Source of the DNA: Coleofasciculus sp. FACHB-1120
GTDB lineage: Bacteria; Cyanobacteriota; Cyanobacteriia; Cyanobacteriales; FACHB-T130
Length of the DNA: 48,199 nucleotides
Assembly (NCBI RefSeq): GCF_014698845.1
Contig: NZ_JACJTV010000040.1
Span: forward strand, 1-48,199
Direction of reading: 5' to 3'
Part shown: positions 8,559 to 15,942 of the stretch, piece after piece
Numbering within the stretch: position 1 is the first letter of the stretch
How the letters are laid out: each line of letters opens with the position of its first letter
Notes under the pieces: model-generated
Databases searched by the model: none
The model's input: only the letters and a program-made list of their open reading frames with translations
What the model was told of the DNA's origin: nothing
Made by a program: the position numbers and the translations under genes

Positions 8559-8590
8559 CTAAGGTGGGCACTGCTCACCTTAGTTTATTT
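8559..8590 (+). terminator. Terminator after the GH1/RmlD fusion
   Basis: CTAAGGTG (8559-8566) pairs perfectly with CACCTTAG (8576-8583), followed by TTTATTT. It lies 22 bases after the stop and 20 bases before the next gene, which may therefore have its own transcript or be reached by read-through. Confidence 0.8.
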
Positions 8591-8609
8591 ACCCATTGAG
8601 GTTTTTAAG

Positions 8610-9032
8610 ATGAACGTTCTTTTTAAAATCGTTAAATCCCCAGATATTTTTGATAGCGCTAAAGCAGCTCAGTTTCATGAAGAAATTGAGAATCTCATCG
8701 ATACGGGAGTCAAATTTGTTCTCCTCGATCTCAAAAATGTCACCTTTATCAGTAGTTCTGGCTTAATGGCTCTGGTTTCAATCGTGAGGCTTACTAGATC
8801 GGCGGGTTGCAAACTTTTACTTTATTCCAGGAGCGAACAGGTCAGAATTTTATTGGAAATGACGGGTTTAGATCAAGTTCTAGAAACCTTTAATAAGTCG
8901 GAAGGATTTCAAAAGTCAGGAAGTTTAGCGCGACCGAATGTTAACCCTGTATCAGAACCATTGCTAAAGTCAGCCTATTCCTCAAAGCTGAAATCTACCA
9001 GTTCGCCAATCCAGCCTGCTTCTGCACGGTAA
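8610..9032 (+). CDS. STAS-domain protein (anti-sigma factor antagonist type)
   Basis: 140 residues. Residues 1-105 form a STAS domain: FKIVKSPDIFDSAKAAQFHEEI, then VLLDLKNVTFISSSGLMALVS, where FISSSGL corresponds to the phosphoserine loop of SpoIIAA-type antagonists, and a closing RILLEMTGLDQVLETF. The usual Asp before the Ser-Ser-Gly is Ser here, as in many cyanobacterial STAS proteins. The last about 30 residues are a Ser/Lys-rich tail. Such proteins bind anti-sigma kinases or other partners and are switched by Ser phosphorylation. Its place inside a polysaccharide cluster fits a regulatory role, since STAS/partner-switch modules control exopolysaccharide and motility in cyanobacteria. No kinase or phosphatase partner lies in the window. 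Confidence 0.9.
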   Translation: MNVLFKIVKSPDIFDSAKAAQFHEEIENLIDTGVKFVLLDLKNVTFISSSGLMALVSIVRLTRSAGCKLLLYSRSEQVRILLEMTGLDQVLETFNKSEGFQKSGSLARPNVNPVSEPLLKSAYSSKLKSTSSPIQPASAR

Positions 9033-9084
9033 ATTGCTACTCTCAGCCGTGCTCTCGCAGTCATAATTGATTCGTGAAGGCAAG

Positions 9085-9113
9085 ATCCCCGGCTTCCCTA
9101 TGAAGCTGGGGAT
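9085..9113. terminator. 12-bp hairpin downstream of the STAS gene
   Basis: ATCCCCGGCTTC (9085-9096) pairs with GAAGCTGGGGAT (9102-9113) with one G-T pair and a 5-base loop. Stem strength and location fit a terminator, though only a short T-run follows. Confidence 0.55.
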
Positions 9114-9120
9114 TTGAAGT

Positions 9121-9227
9121 AATACGGTTCAGATAAGATGATTTGTTAAACAGCATAGTAGAGACGCGATCACCCTCGTCTCTATACAGCGACAATTCTG
9201 GCGTCTTTTGACTAACCGAACCGTATT
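9121..9227. repeat. Nested inverted-repeat element of 107 bp
   Basis: AATACGGTTC (9121-9130) and GAACCGTATT (9218-9227) are perfect 10-bp terminal inverted repeats. Inside lies GTAGAGACG/CGTCTCTA (9158-9187), a member of the palindrome family also present at 15867 and 39167. The outer ends with an internal palindrome look like a small non-autonomous element; I see no clear target duplication. Confidence 0.5.
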
Positions 9228-9272
9228 GGGATCTGAACCACTAGCAATCCCACAAGTTAAATAGAATGGATA

Positions 9273-9628
9273 TATGCCCGTCATGGGGAGTTTGCTCCAG
9301 TTCCTGCTACGGGAAAGACGACATTTCGTCTCTCAATTACTGGCGATACCTTTGCGAAGCAACAACTGAAGGAAATTCCTCAGCGGTATTCGGATATTGA
9401 TTTGGGTTTACTGCCCTTGTGTGGAATAAAAGTCTTCGGGATTCTTCTGCTAATCGATGCCAAGCCAGGACTCAAGGCAATTCAAGTGATTGTTCGCTGC
9501 ACGCCATGATTTTTAAATTCCCGATAGAGGATTATATGCAGGCTGTTACCGCAGCGGGACTCAAATAAAAAATTAGGAAGTTGAGTCGCGGCGAGACTTA
9601 TAATTTTGAAGTGCGGATAACACAGTAG
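9273..9628 (+). pseudogene. Decayed C-terminal part of an MBL-fold metallo-hydrolase
   Basis: No intact frame, but two frames carry recognisable pieces. In 9273-9509 the frame reads TGKTTFRLSITGDTFAKQQL, then EIPQRYSDIDLGLLPLCGIK and a DAKPGLKAIQVIV helix, ending at TGA. In another frame (9512-9628) it continues FKFPIEDYMQAVTAAGLK, a TAA, then KIRKLSRGETYNFEV. This order matches the C-terminal half of metallo-beta-lactamase-fold hydrolases, which normally run through an IPIHY-type segment exactly where the deletion/frameshift falls. The metal-binding HxHxDH N-terminal half is absent. The gene is therefore both truncated and frameshifted, and is a remnant. It lies between the STAS and GH2 genes. 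Confidence 0.7.
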
Positions 9629-9898
9629 TCGGATGTGTTGCGTGAGATGCAACAGGCATTTATCCTGAGGGGATTATCAACCGGGTGTAGTAATAAGGAT
9701 AGGCATTACTTACCCTATAAATGGCATCAAACAGCGCTGGTCGTTAATTTGTATTTTTGCTAGGGCAAAATAACGCTTGAATTCCTGAAATCCAGACTGT
9801 GTAGACATTTGAACAATTTTATATAAAATCCATAAAAACAGTTAATAGTCAGATGTTTATGGGTACTCTAGAAATACAACCTTGGATAGATTGACTAT

Positions 9899-11872
9899 AT
9901 GCACTCTTTAGGAAAATGGCTGGAAAATTGTTATATCGCGTCCGGCGGCGCGACTCTGTCTAATTTTGACCAGCTCGAAAGAGCTTATCCGCGTCCGCAG
10001 TTACAGCGATCGCACTGGATTTGTCTCAACGGTCAATGGAAGTTTACATATGATGATGAGGGGAAAATAACCCGACCCTTAGATATTCCGGAGTGGAATC
10101 AGACCATTGAAGTTCCCTTTGCTCCCGAATCCGCAAAAAGTGGCATTGGCGACACGGGATTTCACCCAAACTGCTGGTATGAGCGGGAATTTAACATTGT
10201 CAAGGGTGAAGGTCGGGTGCTGCTTCATTTCGGGGCGGTAGATTATCGTGCCCGCGTGTGGATCAACGGTCAATTTATGGCTGACCATGAAGGCGGACAT
10301 ACTCCCTTCAGTATCGATATTACGCCAGTCTTTAATGAAGACGGGCCACAGCGAATAACCTTGTGGGCGCAAGACGACCCCCAGGACTTGGCGAAACCCC
10401 GTGGGAAGCAAGATTGGCAACTGGAACCGCACAGTATTTGGTATCCACGTACCACTGGGATTTGGCAGACTGTTTGGGCAGAGATCGTTCCTGCAACTTA
10501 TATTGAGCGCATCCGCTGGACGCCGCACTTTGAGCGGTGGGAGATTGGCTTTGAAGCTTTTGTGGCGGGTGAGAAGTGCGATGGCTTCGAGGTAAAGGTA
10601 AGACTAACCGTTGGGTGCCAGTTACTGGTCAACGATACCTATGAAGTCATCCACGGAGAGATTCACCGACGAATTGCCCTTTCTGACCCTGGCATTGACG
10701 ACTACCGCAACGAGTTGCTTTGGAGTCCGGAGAAGCCAACATTGATCGATGCGGAAGTGCAGTTGTGGTCTAATGGCGAGTTGATAGATGAAATCAAGTC
10801 TTATACCGCAATGCGGACGGTGGGAATTCAGCGCGATCGCTTTATGCTCAATGGTCGTCCCTACTATCTGCGACTGGTTCTAGACCAAGGCTATTGGCCT
10901 GAGACGCTGATGACCGCACCTTCTGATGAAGCGTTGCGGCGCGATGTTGAGCTAGTCAAAGAAATGGGATTCAATGGGGTTCGCAAGCACCAGAAGATTG
11001 AAGACCCCCGTTTCTTGTATTGGGCAGATGTACTAGGACTGATGGTTTGGGAAGAAATGCCCAGCGCCTATCGCTTCTCTCCGAAAGCGGTGGAACGGAT
11101 TACTAAGGAGTGGACTGAGGTTATTGAACGCGATGCCAGCCATCCTTGCATTGTCGTCTGGGTGCCGTTCAACGAATCTTGGGGTGTTCCCGACTTGACG
11201 GCGACAGCAGCCCACCAGCACTGCGTCCAAGCACTGTATCACTTGACCAAGACTCTTGACCCAACTCGTCCAGTCATCGGTAACGATGGTTGGGAGAGTG
11301 CGGCAACTGATATTCTGGCTATCCACGACTACGATAATAAACCGACTCGGTTAGCAAAACGCTATGGCCCAGCGGTGAAGCTATCAGACCTCTTCGATCG
11401 CCAGCGTCCGGGTGGGCGCGTTCTGACGCTGGACGGCTATCCTCATCAAGGGCAGCCGATCATGCTGACTGAGTTTGGCGGCATTGCTTTTGCGGGTCGG
11501 GAAGATAAAAAAGCTTGGGGATATGTGCGTTCCCATGATATTTCTGAACTGCAAATCCGGTATACGGCGCTATTAGATGTGGTGAACCGAGTCGAGTTAT
11601 TTAGCGGTTTTTGTTACACCCAGTTGACGGATACCTACCAAGAAGCGAACGGACTGCTATATGCCGACCGGACTCCGAAATTCCCCATTGAAGCGATCGC
11701 ATATGCGACTCTAGGCAGGGGTGAGGAAGACGAAGAGGACGTTATGCTCACAACAGTTAAAGCTGCATTGGGGCAAGAAAACAATGTATTCCCAGGAGCT
11801 GTTGAAGCCGGATGGTCGCAAGCTGATTCTATACAGCAGATTCCCCATTGCGGAGGAAATTACAGCCACTAG
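9899..11872 (+). CDS. Glycoside hydrolase family 2 (beta-galactosidase/beta-glucuronidase type)
   Basis: 657 residues with the GH2 layout. The N-terminal jelly-roll sugar-binding domain (about 27-205) includes WICLNGQWKF, the EVPFAPES loop, CWYEREF and LHFGAVDYRARVWING. An immunoglobulin-like domain follows. The TIM barrel carries MLNGRPYYLRLVLDQGYWPE, GFNGVRKHQKIEDPRFLYW, the acid/base glutamate in VPFNESWG (about 425) and the nucleophile in MLTEFGG (about 525). It should hydrolyse a beta-linked hexoside; GH2 specificities include galactose, mannose and glucuronate. With galT directly downstream, galactoside hydrolysis feeding galactose salvage is a plausible inference. No signal peptide is seen, so it is probably cytoplasmic. 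The ATG lacks a good ribosome site. The frame runs 89 bases into galT, and its last about 40 residues look like non-homologous read-through. Confidence 0.9.
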   Translation: MHSLGKWLENCYIASGGATLSNFDQLERAYPRPQLQRSHWICLNGQWKFTYDDEGKITRPLDIPEWNQTIEVPFAPESAKSGIGDTGFHPNCWYEREFNIVKGEGRVLLHFGAVDYRARVWINGQFMADHEGGHTPFSIDITPVFNEDGPQRITLWAQDDPQDLAKPRGKQDWQLEPHSIWYPRTTGIWQTVWAEIVPATYIERIRWTPHFERWEIGFEAFVAGEKCDGFEVKVRLTVGCQLLVNDTYEVIHGEIHRRIALSDPGIDDYRNELLWSPEKPTLIDAEVQLWSNGELIDEIKSYTAMRTVGIQRDRFMLNGRPYYLRLVLDQGYWPETLMTAPSDEALRRDVELVKEMGFNGVRKHQKIEDPRFLYWADVLGLMVWEEMPSAYRFSPKAVERITKEWTEVIERDASHPCIVVWVPFNESWGVPDLTATAAHQHCVQALYHLTKTLDPTRPVIGNDGWESAATDILAIHDYDNKPTRLAKRYGPAVKLSDLFDRQRPGGRVLTLDGYPHQGQPIMLTEFGGIAFAGREDKKAWGYVRSHDISELQIRYTALLDVVNRVELFSGFCYTQLTDTYQEANGLLYADRTPKFPIEAIAYATLGRGEEDEEDVMLTTVKAALGQENNVFPGAVEAGWSQADSIQQIPHCGGNYSH

Positions 11873-12884
11873 CCCTAGTCATGAGCCAGTGCAGGCGAAT
11901 CCTCACCTGCGCTGGCATCCGTTGCGGGGAGAATGGATTGCTTATGCCAGTCACCGTCAGGGGCGGACTTTTATGCCGCCCCCAGAATACAATCCGCTAG
12001 CACCTACCAAAGATCCTCAGTTTCCGACAGAACTCCCGCAGGGGAAATATGATATGGCGGTGTTTGACAACCGCTTTCCCTCAATGGCTTTGGGGGCACA
12101 CGATCCACCCGCTAGCATTGTGCAGACTCTCCCAGCAAACGGCGCGTGCGAAGTGGTGGTCTTTACGCAAGATCCGCAAGCTTCCCTCGGTTCCCTGGAA
12201 CTGGATCAATTAGAGTTATTGTTGCAAGTTTGGGGCGATCGCACTCGCGCTTTAGGCGAAACGCCGCAGATTCAGTATGTACTGCCTTTTGAGAACAAAG
12301 GAGTCGAAATGGGGGTGACTTTGCAGCATCCCCACGGGCAAATCTACGCTTATCCGTTTGTTCCACCCGTCCCAGCGCGGATGTTAGAGAGGCAACAAGC
12401 GTATTATCAGGAGCATCAGCGGGGTTTGCTGCAAGATTTGATCCAAAAAGAGATTTCGGATAATCAGCGGATTATTTATCTGGATGAGGAAGCGATCGCC
12501 TTTGTCCCCGCTTTCGCCCGTTACCCTTACGAAGTCTGGATTGCCCCGATTCAGCCCGCCGCTACATTTGTGGATCTGACAGATAGGCAGCGTCAAGGAC
12601 TCGCCAAAGCTTTAAAAACGGTCACTCTCAAGTATGACGGTTTGTGGAATCGTCCTTTCCCTTACTTGATGGCGTGGTTCCAAGCACCCACCGATGGAAA
12701 TCCGCATCCAGAAGCACACCTGCACGCAGAGTTGTATCCTCCCTATCGGACTCAGGATCGGCTCAAATACCTGGCGGGAACCGAACTAGCCGCAGGAATG
12801 TTTGCGAATGATGCGCTTCCGGAGGAGAAGGCAAAGGACTTACAAGCTGTCGTGATCACGCTTGAAAATCCAGTGCGATTGTGA
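11784..12884 (+). CDS. galT: Galactose-1-phosphate uridylyltransferase
   Basis: 366 residues from the ATG at 11784 (an upstream in-frame start at 11721 would add 21 unlikely residues). The start MYSQELLKPDGRK, then HLRWHPLRGEWIAYASHRQG, resembles the GalT N-terminus. ACEVVVFTQDP is the usual strand after the first metal region. The catalytic motif is TLQHPHGQIYAYPF, where the second His of HPH (about residue 183) is the UMP-carrying nucleophile. HAELYPPYR near the C-terminus is also family-typical. The enzyme exchanges UMP between UDP-glucose and galactose-1-phosphate (Leloir pathway), giving UDP-galactose, the substrate of Glf encoded 6 kb upstream. The start lies inside the GH2 reading frame, which implies coupled expression. 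No galK or galE is visible in the window. Confidence 0.94.
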   Translation: MYSQELLKPDGRKLILYSRFPIAEEITATSPSHEPVQANPHLRWHPLRGEWIAYASHRQGRTFMPPPEYNPLAPTKDPQFPTELPQGKYDMAVFDNRFPSMALGAHDPPASIVQTLPANGACEVVVFTQDPQASLGSLELDQLELLLQVWGDRTRALGETPQIQYVLPFENKGVEMGVTLQHPHGQIYAYPFVPPVPARMLERQQAYYQEHQRGLLQDLIQKEISDNQRIIYLDEEAIAFVPAFARYPYEVWIAPIQPAATFVDLTDRQRQGLAKALKTVTLKYDGLWNRPFPYLMAWFQAPTDGNPHPEAHLHAELYPPYRTQDRLKYLAGTELAAGMFANDALPEEKAKDLQAVVITLENPVRL

Positions 12885-12895
12885 ATCAAAACTTA

Positions 12896-12977
12896 ACCCC
12901 CTCATCCCTTCGTTTGCAGGGAAGGGGCACAAACTTCAGTTTCCTCCCCGTTTCCGGGAGGGGCTGGGGGAGGAATT
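12896..12977. repeat. Tandem C-rich/G-rich hairpins between galT and the M24 gene
   Basis: Two adjacent imperfect hairpins: CCCTTC with GAAGGG, and CCTCCCC with GGGAGGGG. This CCCCTC/GAGGGG motif type also occurs at 19264 and 40751. It may stop galT transcription or be an interspersed repeat; the short spacing to the next gene allows read-through. Confidence 0.5.
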
Positions 12978-12998
12978 TCCTGCTGTAAGAGGTGAGTT

Positions 12999-14093
12999 AT
13001 GAATCAACTTAGTGAAGAAGTCTCTCAGAAATTAGAGTTAATCCGAAATGCCTTAACGGAAGCTGAAGCGCAGGGTTTGCGATTGCGCGGTACCGATTGG
13101 TTCGCCTGGGCGACTGCTGGCGGTTCTAGTACCGTACTGCTGACGGCTGAAACGGGTATTGCAGAAGTGCTAGTGACTGCTGAGGATGCCTGGATATTAA
13201 CCGATGAAATCGAAGCGCAGCGGTTAAAAGATGAGGAAATTCCCGAAAATTTCCAGCATTATGCGAATCCTTGGGCTGATGCTGCGGCGCGTGAATCTTT
13301 TGTGCAGCAAGCGACCAATGGAGGGAAGATTTTAAGCGATCGCCCGATTCCTCATGCCGAGAAACGATTGCCCGCCTCTCTACAACAGCATAAACGAACC
13401 CTGATGCCAAGCGAGCTGGAGCGATATCGCCAGTTAGGGCGTCAGGCAAGTGAAGCGATGACAGAGGTACTCAAAGCCGCCAAGCCGGATTGGACAGAAT
13501 ATCAGCTTGCCGGTGCGGGTGCCGAGGCATTGTGGGCGAGGGGGATACATCCAGCGCTGACGCTGGTAGCAGGCGAGAGACGTTTGCCACTGTACCGTCA
13601 TGCTACCGCCACAGGTGAAGAGATTGGGCGGCAAGCGATGCTGGTATTTTGCGCGAGAAGACATGGTTTGTATGCAAATCTGACCCGATTTGTATCATTC
13701 GGTTCGTCCGATGAAAGCGCCAAATTGCATGGTGATGTCCGTCAAATTGAAGCGGAAGCTTTGAATTTTTTAAAGCCTGGAATCGCTCTGAATGCAGTTT
13801 ATGACACTTTAGCTGATGTTTATCAAAAGCACGGATATTCTAATGCCATCCGAGAACATCATCAAGGTGGAACGACGGGATATTTGGCGCGAGAAGTTGT
13901 AGCGAATCCGACGACTAATGACACCTTGGAAGAAAATATGGCTGTCGCCTGGAATCCCAGTGTACGAGGTGCAAAGATTGAGGATACTTTTGTACTTCTC
14001 AAAGATAGACTGGAAAATTTGACTTTCGATCCAAATTTTCCCAGTGTTGAAGTAGCCGGAAGATTGCGCCCTGTGCCCTTAGAGGTTGGGTAA
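12999..14093 (+). CDS. M24 (creatinase/aminopeptidase P fold) protein with eroded metal site
   Basis: 364 residues with a creatinase-type N-terminal half (about 1-130) and a pita-bread C-terminal half (about 140-360). In active M24 enzymes five ligands (Asp, Asp, His, Glu, Glu) bind two metals. Here the first-Asp segment reads LVFCARRHG without Asp, and the second reads YANLTRF where DLTR is usual. The His segment REHHQGGTTGY is kept, the EPG segment is AWNPSVRG, and the final Glu is kept in KIEDTFVL. Three of five ligands therefore appear lost, so peptidase activity is unlikely as in canonical members. A pseudoenzyme or altered-chemistry role is inferred. GAGGTGAG precedes the ATG. It follows galT by 114 bases in the same direction. 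Confidence 0.85.
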   Translation: MNQLSEEVSQKLELIRNALTEAEAQGLRLRGTDWFAWATAGGSSTVLLTAETGIAEVLVTAEDAWILTDEIEAQRLKDEEIPENFQHYANPWADAAARESFVQQATNGGKILSDRPIPHAEKRLPASLQQHKRTLMPSELERYRQLGRQASEAMTEVLKAAKPDWTEYQLAGAGAEALWARGIHPALTLVAGERRLPLYRHATATGEEIGRQAMLVFCARRHGLYANLTRFVSFGSSDESAKLHGDVRQIEAEALNFLKPGIALNAVYDTLADVYQKHGYSNAIREHHQGGTTGYLAREVVANPTTNDTLEENMAVAWNPSVRGAKIEDTFVLLKDRLENLTFDPNFPSVEVAGRLRPVPLEVG

Positions 14094-14094
14094 T

Positions 14095-14163
14095 GTAGGG
14101 GCGAAGCATTCGGGCAACAATAGAGTGGGTAATTGCAAATATCTATTCCCGAATGCTTCGCCC
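14095..14163. repeat. Inverted-repeat element, GGGCGAAGCATTCGGG family (copy 1)
   Basis: GTAGGGGCGAAGCATTCGGG at 14095-14114 faces CCCGAATGCTTCGCCC at 14148-14163. It begins 2 bases after the M24 stop and may end that transcript. Members of the same family occur at 14211, 40943 and, as a half-copy, inside the caspase gene at 44261. Confidence 0.75.
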
Positions 14164-14210
14164 TGTCGGCTTTTAATATTGAAATTTAGTGGATACTGGT
14201 TATCTGTGGG

Positions 14211-14283
14211 GTAGGGCGAAGCATTCGGGTATAAGAATCTTGGTTGAGAAGCTTATCTTGTGGCTCGAATGCTTCGCCCCTAC
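14211..14283. repeat. Inverted-repeat element, GGGCGAAGCATTCGGG family (copy 2)
   Basis: GTAGGGCGAAGCATTCGGG (14211-14229) faces CGAATGCTTCGCCCCTAC (14266-14283). Its right arm contains an in-frame GTG that could extend the next gene upstream by 20 residues; since the extension would encode only repeat DNA, the ATG at 14320 is preferred. Confidence 0.75.
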
Positions 14284-14319
14284 AAATTTTATTTTTTTAT
14301 TAAGCAAAGCCGCCGCAGT

Positions 14320-15375
14320 ATGTCACAGGAAAAGATTGAAAAGCTGACTCCAGAGCAAGAATCTTTGATTCCGGTTTATCGGGAGAAGTGGAGAAAAATA
14401 GCATATTCAACTGAACCAATTGACAGAGAAAAAGCTGCTGAAGCGGTAAAAGCAATTTATGATTTGATTAATTGGCAGCAACCAGAGGTCATTTTTTGCT
14501 CTAGTCCTTACAAGGCATTAACAACTATTTTCAACTTACCCTACAATAAAAACATCTTAACCAAGGAAGCTTACTCGTTCAATGAATGCTTTTTTAATAA
14601 ATATAGTGACGAATGGAAAAAACAGCCTGAGATTCTTGATTATAAAAATGTTATTGAATTGTTGGATTTGCCGGAAAGGATTCCCTATTATGAAATTATG
14701 CAGTACGAGCTGCATCAAACTTTTATTGATATAGATTTTGATGTAACTCTTGATGTGCTAGATTTCATGATTCAGATAGACGTATGGCGCATATACATTT
14801 TTATTGACTGTTGTCAGTCTATATTAAATTCTAGGTTTTCTCGTAAAATTAGTTATACCTTTGAATCTCTAGTTAAAAATTGTGGATGGACTTTCCCTTT
14901 TGAAAAGATTTGCTTTATTTGCGATCGCCCTCGCGTCCTCTCCTTGGACAACCAGCAGCGCCTCCACGCGGAAGGCGCACCCGCGATCCAGTTTGCAGAC
15001 GGCTACAGCCTCTACGCCTCTCATGGGGTAGGATTACCTGAAAAATACGGTAAGCTGCACCCGAACCAGTGGGAAGCTAAATGGCTAATAGAAGAAGATA
15101 ACGCCGAACTGCGGCGAGTGCTAATTCAGGGTATTGGCTACGATAGAATTGCTCAGGAATTAGGAGCAATTGAGTTAGATTCTTATCAAGAATACACTTT
15201 ATTAAAAATTGATACTGATATTGATGTTGAGCCAATTTATCTGTTGAAGATGACTTGCCCAAGCACTGGATTTATTCATGTGTTGCGCGTACCACCTGAG
15301 ATGATATCGGCACGGGAAGCGATCGCATGGGTAAATTGGGGAATTAATCCAGAAGAATTTTCCGTGCAAACATGA
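14320..15375 (+). CDS. Uncharacterised protein, DUF6745-like domain, no LRRs
   Basis: 351 residues from the ATG at 14320. It is clearly paralogous to the C-terminal half of the protein at 19619-21727. Shared blocks include the LTPEQ/KWR N-terminal start, FPFEKICFICDRPRVLSLD, RLHAEGAPAIQFADGY, LPEKYGKLHPNQWEAKW, EEDNAELRRVLIQGIGY and the final PEEFSVQT. The domain resembles what I recall as DUF6745; this needs a profile search. The paired Cys of CFICDRP and the DNAELRR block could be functional, but no catalytic motif is obvious. No signal peptide or membrane segment is seen, so it is probably cytoplasmic. Its base composition is AT-richer than the preceding enzymes, hinting at a different history. 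Function unknown. Confidence 0.8.
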   Translation: MSQEKIEKLTPEQESLIPVYREKWRKIAYSTEPIDREKAAEAVKAIYDLINWQQPEVIFCSSPYKALTTIFNLPYNKNILTKEAYSFNECFFNKYSDEWKKQPEILDYKNVIELLDLPERIPYYEIMQYELHQTFIDIDFDVTLDVLDFMIQIDVWRIYIFIDCCQSILNSRFSRKISYTFESLVKNCGWTFPFEKICFICDRPRVLSLDNQQRLHAEGAPAIQFADGYSLYASHGVGLPEKYGKLHPNQWEAKWLIEEDNAELRRVLIQGIGYDRIAQELGAIELDSYQEYTLLKIDTDIDVEPIYLLKMTCPSTGFIHVLRVPPEMISAREAIAWVNWGINPEEFSVQT

Positions 15376-15409
15376 AATTTTTTGAGGATTAACGCGATAT
15401 TGAATGCAA

Positions 15410-15781
15410 TCAGCTAACTGCAACACTATCTCCCGATTTCGAGGGCCAGCGGACAGTCAGAATCGTACAATCTGACTCAGCAGACCAAGAATGGGGCACG
15501 CCTGGAGACCAGAGAACGTAGTCGCCTTCACGAGACAATATGACTTCTTGTTCTGGAAATTGAACGCGAAATCTTCCTTTAATTAGGATAGAAAGTGTCG
15601 TTGCTTCCTCGTTCATTGCCCACTCAGATCGACCGTCTCCTGCTGGGTGCATCCCCCATTTCACTTCTAGGTCGGAAGTCGAACGAATGTCATCGATTGG
15701 GTTTATAAAATGACCGAGAAACCAACCAGAACGGTTTGCGCCTTCACTATGAGCATTCCCAACAACAACTTTAGACTGCAT
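15410..15781 (-). CDS. Single-domain cupin protein
   Basis: 123 residues from the ATG at 15781, chosen because AAGGA lies 7 bases upstream; a TTG start 8 codons earlier lacks this. The core shows a cupin barrel: VKWGMHPAGDGRSEW, then ATTLSILIKGRFRVQFPEQEV, then GDYVLWSPGVPHSWSAESD. Only part of the canonical metal set is evident (His in PHSW and in WGMH), so metal binding is uncertain. Small cupins of this kind act as sugar isomerases, dioxygenases or sensors. It is convergent with the gene ending at 15375, with only 34 bases between. Specific role unknown. Confidence 0.8.
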   Translation of the reverse strand: MQSKVVVGNAHSEGANRSGWFLGHFINPIDDIRSTSDLEVKWGMHPAGDGRSEWAMNEEATTLSILIKGRFRVQFPEQEVILSREGDYVLWSPGVPHSWSAESDCTILTVRWPSKSGDSVAVS

Positions 15782-15866
15782 TCGTTCATCCTTGCTTCTA
15801 TGCAAGCATTAATTCTATAAAAATCAGCAAAATTTTTACATAAGAACCGTGCAAAATATGCAAAAT

Positions 15867-15896
15867 TGTAGAGACGCAAAATTTTACGTCTCTACA
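15867..15896. repeat. Palindromic repeat, GTAGAGACG family
   Basis: TGTAGAGACG and CGTCTCTACA are perfect 10-bp arms around CAAAATTTTA. It lies between the M3 peptidase stop and the cupin start, both minus strand. Relatives at 9158 and 39167 share the arms. Confidence 0.75.
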
Positions 15897-15942
15897 GGAT
15901 GGAGTTTCTACTCTAAATTTCTACTCCCAGCGAAATGGTTCC

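Noticed and set aside
14260-14319. Upstream GTG start for the 14320 gene
   Set aside because: The added 20 codons are encoded by an arm of an interspersed repeat and are not expected to be protein-coding.
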